Position numbers and translations under genes: made by a program. The notes beneath the pieces were generated by a model that saw only the letters and a list, made by a program, of their open reading frames with translations, was not told the DNA's origin and made no database searches. A stretch of 64,000 nt of DNA, taken from contig JABCYQ010000001.1 in NCBI GenBank assembly GCA_013290125.1, positions 124,001 to 188,000 on the forward strand. Direction: 5' to 3'. This DNA comes from Vulcanimicrobiota bacterium (GTDB taxonomy: Bacteria; Vulcanimicrobiota; Vulcanimicrobiia; Eremiobacterales; Eremiobacteraceae). Below, piece after piece: positions 34,736-43,493 of this stretch (position 1 is the first letter of the stretch; the number at the start of each line of letters is the position of its first letter).

Positions 34736-37045
34736 ATGCTTGAGCACGTGCGCACATTCCTCGTTCATCTTTCCGCGACGGCGCGTCACCCGGGCATCCG
34801 CATCGCGTTCTTTGCCGTTCTCGCGTGTGCTGTTCTGCGGCTCATCCCGTACATCGCTCCGATCCGCGCGGCGACGCTCACGGCCGATACGCCGGCCGTG
34901 GACATCTTCGATCGCAATGGCTTGCCGCTCGGCACGGTGCTCTCGCGCGATCAGGAGCACACGGCGTACGTACCGCTGAGTCAGGTCGCGCCTGACTTCA
35001 TCCATGCGATCGTCGCCGCCGAAGACGGCCGGTTCTGGCAGCATGGTCCGCTCGACGCGGCGGCTGCTGTTCGCGCCGCGTGGCAATTGCTACGAGAGCA
35101 CAAGGTCATCAGCGGCGCGTCGACGATCACGATGCAGCTCGCGCGTATGGTCGCCCCGAGCGGCGGAGGCATGGTGGGCAAGGTCGAGCAGATCTGGGGC
35201 GCGTGGCGGATCGCTGCCGGGTCGGACCGTGCCCAGATCCTGGAGGCCTACGTCAACCGGCTGCCGATGGGAGGCAACGTCTACGGCGTCGAGGCCGCCT
35301 CGCGCATCTATTTCGGCACGACAGCCGGGCGGCTCGACCTCGCGCAGGCCAGCCTCCTTGCGTCGTTGCCGAACGACCCGACTGGGCTGGATCCGTACGA
35401 CAAGTTCGCGGCGCTCCGCGCGCGTCAGTCGTACGTGCTCGAACGCATGGTGGCCGACGGATACGTCACGCTATCGCAAGCGGCCTCGGCGCGAGCAGAG
35501 GACATCTCGCTACGTCCGCGCGGCGGCGGGATCGTCGCCGCGCCTCATTTCCTCTTCTATATAGCTTCATCGCTGCCGCCCGGTACGTCGCGAATTCGGA
35601 CCACGCTCGACCGGCCGCTGCAAGAGTTCGTCGAAGCGCAAGTGCGACAAACTGTCGGGTACTTGGCCGGACACGACGCCCACCAAGCCGCCGCGCTGGT
35701 CGTTGACAACCGGACAGGCGATGTCCTCGCATACGCCGGATCGGCGGATTATTTCGACGCGAAGGCACTCGGCAGCAACGACGGCGTTCAAAGTCTTCGC
35801 CAGCCGGGCTCGACGCTAAAACCCTTCCTTTACCAGTTCGCTTTGCAGGAGCGGTCCATCCATCCGAACACGATCCTCGAGGACGTCCCCTCGTACTACG
35901 CTATCCCCGGCGGCGAGCTGTACAGTCCGAGCGATTATTCCGGCGATTATCTCGGCCCGGTGCGCGTGCGCGTCGCGCTCGCCGACTCGCTTAATGTGCC
36001 GGCAGTGCGCGTGCTCTCATCTATAGGGGTGTCGTCATTCCTCGACCGCCTTCACGCGCTCGGCTTTGCGCATCTCACCCATCCTCCAGAGTACTACGGT
36101 CTCGGACTGACGCTCGGGTCGGGTGAAGTGAGCCTCTGGGAGCTGACGCACGCATATCTCACTGCTGCTCGCGGCGGTGCTGCGATTTCGCTGCGGACGA
36201 TATATCACGGGGCAGCGGCTCCAACCGAAGAGCGCCCGGTCGGCGACACGCCGAGTTGGGCGCTCGTCACCGACATGTTGGCCGACGCCCACGCGCGCGC
36301 CGCGTCGTTCGGCGTCGACTCGATGTTGGCTCCGCCCTTTCCGGCCGCTGTGAAGACGGGTACTTCCTCTGACTACCGCGACACGTGGACGGTCGGCTAC
36401 ACGACCGAGTACACCGTGGGCGTCTGGGTCGGAAATTTCGACGGCAGGCCGATGCGCAACGTCTCGGGCGTGACCGGTGCCGCACCGCTCTGGAATCGGA
36501 TCATGCTGCATCTGCACGAGGGACGCGATCCAGAGCCGTTCGTTCCTCCGGCTGGACTCATCCGGGAGCCGATCTGCGCGACGACCGGAGGAATCGCCGG
36601 CCCCGCGTGCCCCGCAACCGTTTTGGAATACCTATATCCGCAGGACCTCGCCGCGTACTACGCGTCGCGTCCTTCTCGTTGTTGCGGGCCCGGCGGGCGC
36701 GCTAACGCTTCGGCGTCTTCAGCGCCGATCGTCACCGGCGTGCACATCGTCTTTCCGCGCGACGGCGACACGTTTGTATTGCACGTCGCGGACTCCACGA
36801 CCGAAACGACTGGAACCCAGGCGCTCGAATTTCAAGCAGCGGCGACAAAGGGAGCGACCGTTCGTTGGCGTTTGGACGGCGCACCGCTTACGTCGAACGG
36901 CGTCGCAAGCACGATCTGGCGCTTGCATCCTGGGCACTTCTCGTTAGTGGCAGCGGCGGGTGGCGCGCACGATCGCATAGAGTTCAGCGTGCGCCGCACG
37001 GTACCTCAGTCGCTCCCGACCGGCTTCTCCACCACCCCACCGTGA
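34736..37045 (+). CDS. pbpC: penicillin-binding protein 1C (class A)
   Basis: Bifunctional peptidoglycan glycosyltransferase/transpeptidase of 769 residues. One N-terminal membrane helix, GT51 domain with AAEDGRFWQHGPLD and GASTITMQLAR, then transpeptidase motifs Ser359-xx-Lys362 (PGSTLKPF), Ser418-Leu-Asn420 and Lys540-Thr-Gly (KTGTS). The C-terminal region after residue 600 carries the BiPBP_C-type beta domain (IVFPRDGDTFVLHV) typical of PbpC. Divergent from the A2M pair, which matches the known pbpC-A2M association. Start ATG 34736 has only a weak TTTGAG ribosome site. Confidence 0.94.
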   Translation: MLEHVRTFLVHLSATARHPGIRIAFFAVLACAVLRLIPYIAPIRAATLTADTPAVDIFDRNGLPLGTVLSRDQEHTAYVPLSQVAPDFIHAIVAAEDGRFWQHGPLDAAAAVRAAWQLLREHKVISGASTITMQLARMVAPSGGGMVGKVEQIWGAWRIAAGSDRAQILEAYVNRLPMGGNVYGVEAASRIYFGTTAGRLDLAQASLLASLPNDPTGLDPYDKFAALRARQSYVLERMVADGYVTLSQAASARAEDISLRPRGGGIVAAPHFLFYIASSLPPGTSRIRTTLDRPLQEFVEAQVRQTVGYLAGHDAHQAAALVVDNRTGDVLAYAGSADYFDAKALGSNDGVQSLRQPGSTLKPFLYQFALQERSIHPNTILEDVPSYYAIPGGELYSPSDYSGDYLGPVRVRVALADSLNVPAVRVLSSIGVSSFLDRLHALGFAHLTHPPEYYGLGLTLGSGEVSLWELTHAYLTAARGGAAISLRTIYHGAAAPTEERPVGDTPSWALVTDMLADAHARAASFGVDSMLAPPFPAAVKTGTSSDYRDTWTVGYTTEYTVGVWVGNFDGRPMRNVSGVTGAAPLWNRIMLHLHEGRDPEPFVPPAGLIREPICATTGGIAGPACPATVLEYLYPQDLAAYYASRPSRCCGPGGRANASASSAPIVTGVHIVFPRDGDTFVLHVADSTTETTGTQALEFQAAATKGATVRWRLDGAPLTSNGVASTIWRLHPGHFSLVAAAGGAHDRIEFSVRRTVPQSLPTGFSTTPP

Positions 37046-37086
37046 TACTACGCGATCGTAATCCGAACCGAAGGGGCCGACTTTAC

Positions 37087-37153
37087 TGAAGGGGCCGACT
37101 TTATGTCGGCCCACGTTACGTTCGCTAGGGCCGACCTAAAGTCGGCCCCTTCA
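37087..37153. repeat. double-palindrome intergenic repeat, copy E
   Basis: 67-bp full copy with centre CACGTTACGTTCGCTAG (same orientation as D and F). It is preceded at 37070-37086 by a partial left arm (CGAAGGGGCCGACTTTA), so the left end has been duplicated. Lies between the convergent 3' ends of pbpC and the metalloprotease gene. Confidence 0.95.
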
Positions 37154-37184
37154 GACAGCCCTTCGGTCCGTTGCGGTCGGAGCG

Positions 37185-39785
37185 CTACTTCAACGCCGTC
37201 GCGACGATCGAGCGCAACAATTCGAGGTGCGCGCGCGTGTCGCTGCCGAGCGACGTCGAATGCAACGCCGTCGCAACCGAAGACGACAGCGACTCCAGCC
37301 TGACGCGTGCCGCGGCTTGCGCCGTAAACGGCGTACCCTCTGCCGGCGCGTTGGCGATCGAGATCAGCAGACGTGCATATCGCGCCTGCAGTTCGCGCTG
37401 GAGCAACGGGATGTCATGCGCACCCCTCGCGTTCAAGTCGCCGAAGATCGTCGCTTGCATGTGATCGAACAAGTCGTCAACCGTCAGGGTCCGACCGCCG
37501 GGTGATTCCAGCGGATTGCGCACGAGCCGATTGAGCACCGCCGGCTTGAACATCGCGTCCAATGCTCGCTGTTGGAAATCGCCGATCGCATCGACGATCG
37601 AGTAGTCGTGCTGCGCCGGCGGATTGTACGCCCAGAACGGCAAGTTGCCGTAACCGGTCCAACTCACGTAGCCGTAGCCGGCCCACTCCGAATAGCCGAG
37701 ATGGCTCAGCGTGGCCGGCGAGATGTTCCAGGCATCGCTTGCGAACACGTATTTGTCGAGCAGCGCGAGGGCACGTTCTTGTTCGGTTCGCGGCACGGGC
37801 ACGATCGGCGGCTGCGCGCCCGGATCGCCGCGATGTGCGCGCGACAAGTACTGGCCCCCGATATAATTCTCGCCGATGCGCGCAAGCGATTGTTCCTTGT
37901 TGAACAGTACGCTGAACGCTTTCCGTTCGAACTCGTACGGCTCGCCCAACCGCGGCTCGCGTGAATCGAGGGAGCGGATAAGCCCGCGCGTGAGATCGAA
38001 CTGCACCGCGGCCCACGCGAGGTTATCGTTCGTCAGATCGCCGGTTTGTACGCGGGGATCCACCGCGTGGCCGTCGCCCCACGAGACATCTTCGTCCGAA
38101 CCGTAGCGATATCGCGGATCGGACCACGCTTGCGCCCAGCGCTCGAGGGTCGGCCATTCCTGGTCGGGCGTCGACGCACCGGGAATGCGCGCGTATCCCC
38201 ACTTGATCGCATAGTAGTCGTACGGCCCAAGCGTATCCATGAAATAGGTGCCTTGACTCGTGCCCTTCGGCCAGATGTTGATCGGATCGTATTCCATGAC
38301 CGACGACACGGTGCCGTACTTCGTCGTGAACGTTTTGCTCTGCAGATCTTTGGCCGTGTACGCCTCCGACCCGATGAAGTTGTGCTGCAGCCCCATATTG
38401 TGGCCCATCTCGTGCAGCACGGTCGAGCGCATCGCGTCATTGGTATACCAATCCGGCAGGCGATCGCCCCACTGCGGGTTCATCAGGTCGAGCGCGACCG
38501 CGCCGAACATCCGATCCCGCGCGTAGAATGCGTCTTCAGCAGACGAAACGGTAGGATCCCCTTGCGATCCGTTGTCGTTGGGCTGGATGAAGTAACGCCA
38601 ACTATTCAGGCCGGCAGCGTCGGCGCTGAGCAGGATGCCGGTTCGGAACTCTTGGCCCGTGCGCGGATCGTACAAGGTCTGCGAATCGGCGCCGAAAGAC
38701 GGCTGCCATTCCGTCACCCAACGGATGACGCTGTAGCGGATGTCATCTGCATCCCACGACGGATCATCGGGCTGATCGCGCACTTGCACAGCGTCGCTGA
38801 TGCCGATGCGCTCGAACGCCGCGTTCCACTCCAGCACTGCGCCGCGGATGGCCGGTCGATATTTTTCGGGCACCGTGTTGCTGATGTAGATGATCATCGG
38901 ATGCTTCGCCGGCGAGATCGACTTCGACGGATCCGACGGCTGCATGTTCCAGCGGATCAAGTAGCGGAGCTGACGCTCGACTTGATGATCGTGGTCGAAC
39001 TGCAGATAGATGTCGTCGTAGATCCCGAGCCGATCGTCGGCGTAGCGCGGCACGTAGTCCGCGTCGCCGAGCGACTCAGCGAAATTATATTCGACACGCA
39101 TCTGCACGCTACGAGCGTCGGGCGCTGTGTCGATGACGTGCGGCGTGGAGATCGCCCACGTCTGATCCGCCTCGATGAGCACGTTCTTCGGAAACGCTTT
39201 CGTCGGGCCGAAGAAAGTCCGGCTGTCGTCAAGTTTGTATTGATCGCCGCGTTGCAGATTCAACGAGGGATTGATGATGTCGGCCAAGTCGAGTTCATCG
39301 TCGAGCAGCGGTGACGCGTCGAAAATCACGTCTCCAGATACGGGATCGGTGGCTACAATCGAGCCGATACCCTCGACCGACTGCGGAAAGTTGCGATCGA
39401 TCGCGCGTGCAGGCGGCGTGCCGGGCGTGGCGACGAAACTCGTGTTCGGCCAGACGATCGCCACCTTGTCGCCGATCCGCTGAAACCGGACCAGCATCGC
39501 CGGAAGATGATCCGTGTTGCCCCACACGATGAACCAGCCGCCGGCGCCGTTGCCGGGCACGATCGTCTCGATGTAGTCACGGTCGAACTGATCGGGCTTG
39601 AGCTCAAGATAGACTCGGCCATCCTTGCGCCAGACCGTGAAGAGTCCGGGTTGCGATTGCGCTTGCTGCGTGAACGTCGCATAGTCGGATGTCTGACGGC
39701 TCGTGTCTGCTTTTGCGGGCGCCGCCGCCGTGGTCGCTAGTAGCGCCGCGGCGAACGTTGCAAGTGCGATTCCCAGATGTCTCAT
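37185..39785 (-). CDS. secreted zinc metalloprotease (DUF5117/DUF4953 type)
   Basis: Secreted metallopeptidase of about 866 residues. A signal peptide (ATFAAALLATTAAAPAKA) is followed by an N-terminal beta domain (FTVWRKDGRVYLEL, DRDYIETIVPGNGAG). The catalytic domain has the extended zinc motif HEMGHNMGLQHNFIGS at about residue 458. Further family features are YISNTVPEKYRPAIRGAVLEWNAAFERIGI and SSVMEYDPINIW. I chose ATG 39785 (GAGGA upstream) so that the signal peptide is N-terminal; the frame opens at 39833. Convergent with pbpC. Proximity to two A2M protease-trap genes is suggestive but may be chance. Confidence 0.92.
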   Translation of the reverse strand: MRHLGIALATFAAALLATTAAAPAKADTSRQTSDYATFTQQAQSQPGLFTVWRKDGRVYLELKPDQFDRDYIETIVPGNGAGGWFIVWGNTDHLPAMLVRFQRIGDKVAIVWPNTSFVATPGTPPARAIDRNFPQSVEGIGSIVATDPVSGDVIFDASPLLDDELDLADIINPSLNLQRGDQYKLDDSRTFFGPTKAFPKNVLIEADQTWAISTPHVIDTAPDARSVQMRVEYNFAESLGDADYVPRYADDRLGIYDDIYLQFDHDHQVERQLRYLIRWNMQPSDPSKSISPAKHPMIIYISNTVPEKYRPAIRGAVLEWNAAFERIGISDAVQVRDQPDDPSWDADDIRYSVIRWVTEWQPSFGADSQTLYDPRTGQEFRTGILLSADAAGLNSWRYFIQPNDNGSQGDPTVSSAEDAFYARDRMFGAVALDLMNPQWGDRLPDWYTNDAMRSTVLHEMGHNMGLQHNFIGSEAYTAKDLQSKTFTTKYGTVSSVMEYDPINIWPKGTSQGTYFMDTLGPYDYYAIKWGYARIPGASTPDQEWPTLERWAQAWSDPRYRYGSDEDVSWGDGHAVDPRVQTGDLTNDNLAWAAVQFDLTRGLIRSLDSREPRLGEPYEFERKAFSVLFNKEQSLARIGENYIGGQYLSRAHRGDPGAQPPIVPVPRTEQERALALLDKYVFASDAWNISPATLSHLGYSEWAGYGYVSWTGYGNLPFWAYNPPAQHDYSIVDAIGDFQQRALDAMFKPAVLNRLVRNPLESPGGRTLTVDDLFDHMQATIFGDLNARGAHDIPLLQRELQARYARLLISIANAPAEGTPFTAQAAARVRLESLSSSVATALHSTSLGSDTRAHLELLRSIVATALK

Positions 39786-39974
39786 TGTTGATTGGGGATC
39801 CTCAATAGAAAAGTGCGAGCGATGAGATTTCACGCTTGGACGGGTGGCGATTTCTTAATGTGGTCCGTTGCGCCCTGCGAGTCGCGCGAGAGGGCGGACT
39901 AGCCGTCGAACGTAATGGCTTCTAGTTGTCTAAAATCGCAGAACAAGAGACACATTTACGAAAAGCGTGATCCA

Positions 39975-40226
39975 ATGAAAAAGCCAGAGTCGAGGATCGC
40001 GATGGCGGTCGGAGCATTCGCCGTCGGCGCGTTCGCGATCGGCGCCATGGCGATCGGCACGATCGCGATCGGGCGTCTCGTGATCAAGCGCGCATCGGTT
40101 CTCGACGGAAGACTTCGATCGCTGATCATCGGCGAGCTGACCGTTGGGCGGCTGCGCGTCGATCATCTTGAAGTGACGGGCGAAGTAGAGCTGCCCGAAA
40201 TCCAGACGCGGCGCTTACAACCGTAG
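39975..40226 (+). CDS. small pentad-repeat protein (83 aa)
   Basis: The protein is built almost entirely of five-residue units. The first half has AMAVG-AFAVG-AFAIG-AMAIG-TIAIG, and the second half continues RLRSL-IIGEL-TVGRL-RVDHL. The hydrophobic first half could be a membrane helix, but the strict five-residue period is more like a small pentapeptide-type beta-helix. No named family recognised. Weak ribosome site; ATG 39975 is the best start, as the upstream frame has no family-like sequence. Confidence 0.6.
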   Translation: MKKPESRIAMAVGAFAVGAFAIGAMAIGTIAIGRLVIKRASVLDGRLRSLIIGELTVGRLRVDHLEVTGEVELPEIQTRRLQP

Positions 40227-40247
40227 ATCGCGAGAGCTTGAGCGAAG

Positions 40248-40832
40248 TCAGGACGCGTTGGCACGCGCCGTCTTCAACGCTGCGGTCCACCACAGTAGAT
40301 CGTCGATCATCTTCTCGGCGTTTGACTCCAACCCGGCCAGTCCGGCGTCGACATCGCCGCCTTGGAAATGAGCCATCAAGGTGGCGACTGGAATAAGAAC
40401 GGATGTGCGGACTGGAGCTAGCTGCAGCTCGATCAGCATCGCGCGAAGCTGCTGGACGCTCCGCGCGCCCATCGCAGAGCCATAGCTCACGAAGCCGGCC
40501 GCCTTGCGATTCCACTCGGGGTACACCCAGTCGAGAGCATTCTTGAGCACTGCCGGCGGACCGAAGTTGTACTCGGGCGTGATGAACACGAAGCCGTCGG
40601 ACTGCGCGATCGCGGCGGTCCAACGCTTCACGGCTTCGTGCTCGTATGGCGGGCGGCCCGGCATGGCGGGCGTCACCTGCTGATCGAAGAACGGCATTGG
40701 AAAATCGCGAAGGTCGAGGAGGCGGGCGTCGACGTCGGCGCGCCCTTTCAGACGTTGTAATATCCACTTCGCGGGCTTCTCCGAGAAGCGGCCCTCGCGC
40801 GTGCTTCCGATGATGACGGAGATGACGGGCAT
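40248..40832 (-). CDS. NADPH-dependent FMN reductase
   Basis: Flavodoxin-fold NAD(P)H:FMN/quinone reductase of 194 residues, related to ChrR/YieF. The FMN phosphate loop is IIGSTREGRFSEKPA, the flavin-contact loop is ITPEYNFGPPAVLKNALDWVYPEW, and GFVSYGSAMGARSVQQLRAML follows. Perfect AAGGAG ribosome site. Divergent from an HxlR regulator across about 120 bases, an arrangement common for reductases induced by quinones or aldehydes, so HxlR probably controls it (inference). Confidence 0.93.
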   Translation of the reverse strand: MPVISVIIGSTREGRFSEKPAKWILQRLKGRADVDARLLDLRDFPMPFFDQQVTPAMPGRPPYEHEAVKRWTAAIAQSDGFVFITPEYNFGPPAVLKNALDWVYPEWNRKAAGFVSYGSAMGARSVQQLRAMLIELQLAPVRTSVLIPVATLMAHFQGGDVDAGLAGLESNAEKMIDDLLWWTAALKTARANAS

Positions 40833-40953
40833 TGGTTGGGCTCCTTGCGCGCGGCAGAAGGGAAAACCAGTATAAACATGCGACTTGCCCTACTCTATAT
40901 ACTCATGCCTGGATGCGCAAGAAGGCACAGCTCTGATACCAGAGCACACCGAA

Positions 40954-41361
40954 ATGACCGTCGAGCTTCCGGATCCCGCGACCGCAGATTGCCGCGCCCT
41001 CAGCTCGATTTTGGCGCGCGTCGGCGACAAGTGGACCGTCCTCATCGTGGTCTTGCTCGGGGATGGTCCGCGGCGCTTCAACGAGATAAAGCGGATGGTG
41101 GGGAGTATTTCGCAGCGGATGCTGACATTCACCCTGCGCGGTCTGGAGCGCGACGGCCTCGTGACGCGGACGGTCTTCCCAACCACGCCCCAGCGGGTTG
41201 ACTACAAATTAACCGAACTCGGCAGCGCCTTGTGGACAGCCGTGGAACCGCTTAGCACGTGGGCGCGCGCGCACTTGAACGAGATCATGATCTCGCGCGA
41301 GGAATTCGACAAACGGAATAGTAGCGTACGCTCGCACGAGGGCGTGCTATCAGAACGGTGA
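40954..41361 (+). CDS. HxlR family transcriptional regulator
   Basis: Winged-helix regulator of 135 residues with the HxlR signature: [20 protein letters not shown], then [30 protein letters not shown] and VDYKLTELG. One Cys near residue 13 is in the position used for redox or electrophile sensing by relatives such as YodB/HypR. This is a family-based inference. Start chosen at ATG 40954; an earlier in-frame start would add a non-conserved N terminus. Confidence 0.92.
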   Translation: MTVELPDPATADCRALSSILARVGDKWTVLIVVLLGDGPRRFNEIKRMVGSISQRMLTFTLRGLERDGLVTRTVFPTTPQRVDYKLTELGSALWTAVEPLSTWARAHLNEIMISREEFDKRNSSVRSHEGVLSER

Positions 41362-41408
41362 AATCGTCGATTTATTTGGGCGTAAGAGACTTGTAAGGAG
41401 GAGACGAC

Positions 41409-41705
41409 ATGCCACGATTCATGGTCGAGCGTTCTTTCCCAGGCGGCCTCGAGGTGCCGACGAACGACGCCGGCGCGGAGTCCTGTCTGACGATCGTCGG
41501 CAAGAACGCGCACGAAGGCGTGACATGGGTCCATTCGTACGTGTCGGACGATCACACGAAGACATTTTGCATCTATGATGGGCCGAGCGCCGACGCCATT
41601 CGCACGGCTGCGCAGAGCACGGGTCTGCCGGTCGATTCCGTGACGCAGGTATCGGTTCTCGATCCGTACTTCTATCACGAGCGCGTGGCGGCAGCCAAGG
41701 CATAG
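41409..41705 (+). CDS. DUF4242 domain protein
   Basis: 98-residue ferredoxin-like-fold protein: MPRFMVERSFPGG at the start, then EGVTWVHSYVSDDHTKTFCIYDGPSADAIRTAA, all typical of DUF4242. A Streptomyces relative has been described as nickel-binding, but function here is unknown. Strong AAGGAGGAG ribosome site. Ends 6 bases before the sulfurtransferase gene, so the two are co-translated. Confidence 0.9.
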   Translation: MPRFMVERSFPGGLEVPTNDAGAESCLTIVGKNAHEGVTWVHSYVSDDHTKTFCIYDGPSADAIRTAAQSTGLPVDSVTQVSVLDPYFYHERVAAAKA

Positions 41706-41711
41706 TAATCT

Positions 41712-42563
41712 GTGGCCGACGAGCCGCTCGTCTCAACCGATTGGCTCGCGGCCAATCGCGATGATCCGCATGTGCGGATCATCGATGCGTCGTTTGCTAT
41801 GCCCGGGACCGTGCCGCGCCCGATCGACGAGTATGCAAAGAAGCACATCCCTGGGGCTGCGTTCTTCGACGTGGACGCTGTTGCGGACCGCACCAGTTCG
41901 CTTCCGCACATGTATCCCGCTGCCGAGCAGTTCGCGCGCGATGTCTCGGCGCTTGGGATTTCCGATGACGACCTCGTCGTCGCGTACGATTCAGGGAGTT
42001 GGCTCGGCGCGGCGCGCGCGTGGTGGATGTTCTTGAGTTTCGGCCACGCCAACGCGAAAGTGTTGGACGGCGGCTTGAAGAAATGGATTCGCGAAAGCCG
42101 CCCGACCGAAACCGGAATCCTCAGACCTACATCAGGCCATCTCAGTTCATCTCTAGATTCCGCCTACGTTCGCGATAAGCAGCATGTGCTCGAGAATGTC
42201 GCATCGCGCGCAGAACAAGTCGTCGATGCCCGTGCCCGCGACCGCTTCGAAGGCTCGGTCGCCGAGCCGTGGCCGGGCCGTCGTTCGGGGCACGTACCCG
42301 GCAGCCGCAACGTCCCCTACGCCGACTTGATCGATACCGCGACGGGCACGATGAGGTCGACCTCGGAACTTCGTCGCGCTTTCGATGCAGCGGGCGTGGA
42401 CTTGAAGCGCCCGATCGTCACCATGTGCGGCTCCGGCGTGTCGGCGGCAGTTCTAACGCTTGCACTCTATCGGCTCGGTGTGCGCGGTTCTGCGCTCTAC
42501 GACGGCTCGTGGGCGGAGTGGGGATTGCCCGACGGGCCCGCGATCGCCACGGGACCCGCGTAG
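41712..42563 (+). CDS. sseA: thiosulfate/3-mercaptopyruvate sulfurtransferase
   Basis: Tandem-rhodanese enzyme of 283 residues. The N-terminal inactive rhodanese domain has VRIIDASFAMPG, HIPGAAFFDVDAVAD and LVVAYDSGSWLGAARAWW. The C-terminal domain has the catalytic loop MCGSGVSA with Cys239. A CGSGV-type loop is characteristic of mercaptopyruvate sulfurtransferase. GTG start 6 bases after the DUF4242 gene. Transfers sulfane sulfur from mercaptopyruvate to thiols or cyanide. Confidence 0.93.
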   Translation: MADEPLVSTDWLAANRDDPHVRIIDASFAMPGTVPRPIDEYAKKHIPGAAFFDVDAVADRTSSLPHMYPAAEQFARDVSALGISDDDLVVAYDSGSWLGAARAWWMFLSFGHANAKVLDGGLKKWIRESRPTETGILRPTSGHLSSSLDSAYVRDKQHVLENVASRAEQVVDARARDRFEGSVAEPWPGRRSGHVPGSRNVPYADLIDTATGTMRSTSELRRAFDAAGVDLKRPIVTMCGSGVSAAVLTLALYRLGVRGSALYDGSWAEWGLPDGPAIATGPA

Positions 42564-42715
42564 CCAACCTCCGAGCGGCCGCTACCAGCCCCACGTACCG
42601 CGCTTCGGCCATAGGTGTCCCTAAACACGAAAGACGTCACATCTCGACCGGAATGTGGCCGTGCGCGTCGCTTTGGGACGACATTGGCGACAGCTCACGC
42701 GGGTATAAGAAGGCT

Positions 42716-42901
42716 ATGAAGAACGCAAATCGTTGTAGTTGCCACGGTTGCAGATCGGGTACGCACAGCGTCGATCCGCACGCTAGTTTCGAGCCGTGCG
42801 TCGCTCGATTCTCTGAGGTCTTGTTTCGAATCGGCCACGGAATCTGTCCGCCTTGTCTCGCTGCCAAACGCGATCAGGCCCCGATCGTCGTGATGGCGTG
42901 A
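42716..42901 (+). CDS. small Cys-rich protein (61 aa)
   Basis: Short frame with seven cysteines grouped as CSCHGC (residues 7-12), FEPC and CPPC (about 44-47), plus several His, suggesting a zinc or other metal site. AAGG lies close before the ATG. Its TGA overlaps the GTG of the next gene (GTGA), which supports real translation of both. No family recognised. Confidence 0.45.
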   Translation: MKNANRCSCHGCRSGTHSVDPHASFEPCVARFSEVLFRIGHGICPPCLAAKRDQAPIVVMA

Positions 42902-43242
42902 GATGCTCGGGATGCGATCAGATGAATCTGAATCACGCCTTAGGCGATGGCCGCGTGTATTGCGGAGCATGTGATAAGGCGAAACTGATGCGAGCGGCAT
43001 GCGCCCAGCGAGCAACGCCCGTGATGTCCAGAGATTCGCGACCCACCTGCGAAACGTGCCGGGCGGCAGGGCCGCTAGTCCACCGTCACGGTCGACGGAT
43101 CTGTATCAATTGCGCTGACCGATTTGCCCCGCAGACAGGCGGCCTGTCCTCGCCCTTGGACCACGGTTCGCCTGTCGAACGGCAACGGGAACATCGGCAG
43201 CAACCCTATGGAATTCTATTTCGTAAGGCAGCCACGACCTGA
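42898..43242 (+). CDS. double zinc-ribbon-like small protein (114 aa)
   Basis: Two similar modules: CSGCDQMNLNHALGDGRVYCGAC, residues 3-25, and CETCRAAGPLVHRHGRRICINC, residues 51-72. Each has a CxxC pair, a spacer of about 15-17 and a second CxxC, as in zinc ribbons. A low-complexity basic tail follows. GTG start overlaps the stop of the upstream Cys-rich gene. Its stop is directly adjacent to the stop of the opposite-strand metallothionein-like gene. Function unknown; RNA or metal handling are both possible. Confidence 0.5.
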   Translation: MRCSGCDQMNLNHALGDGRVYCGACDKAKLMRAACAQRATPVMSRDSRPTCETCRAAGPLVHRHGRRICINCADRFAPQTGGLSSPLDHGSPVERQREHRQQPYGILFRKAATT

Positions 43243-43383
43243 CTACGCGCAGGCGGGGTGCCCACACTCGCATTTATGTTCTTGTGCGTGCTCGGTGTGC
43301 TTCGCACAATGTCCGCTGCAGAACCGGCCCGATGTCGCCATGCATTTGCAGTGCTCGTGCTCGCATTTCTTTGGGTCAGCCAT
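43243..43383 (-). CDS. bacterial metallothionein-like protein (46 aa)
   Basis: A 46-residue frame with eight Cys and seven His. The order matches bacterial metallothioneins of the SmtA/BmtA type: CEHEHCKC near the N terminus, FCSGHCAKH in the middle and CECGHPAC at the C terminus. In SmtA the same elements (CxxCxC, YCSxxC, GCGHxxCxC) hold a four-zinc cluster. GGAG lies 8 bases before the ATG at 43383. Too short to be found by length-filtered gene calling. Likely sequesters Zn, Cd or Cu. Confidence 0.85.
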   Translation of the reverse strand: MADPKKCEHEHCKCMATSGRFCSGHCAKHTEHAQEHKCECGHPACA

Positions 43384-43493
43384 GTGGTCTTCTCCATCCG
43401 AACTAGCAAGGAATTGGAGTTGCTTCTGCAGCGGCCTAACTGTTTCCCCGACGCATCGCTAGTCGTTGATGCTAGTTGCTCTCAAGCCCGCGA

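Noticed and set aside
40833-40953. Specific HxlR operator between the FMN reductase and HxlR genes
   Set aside because: A+T-rich TATA-like stretches exist, but no clear dyad could be settled by eye.
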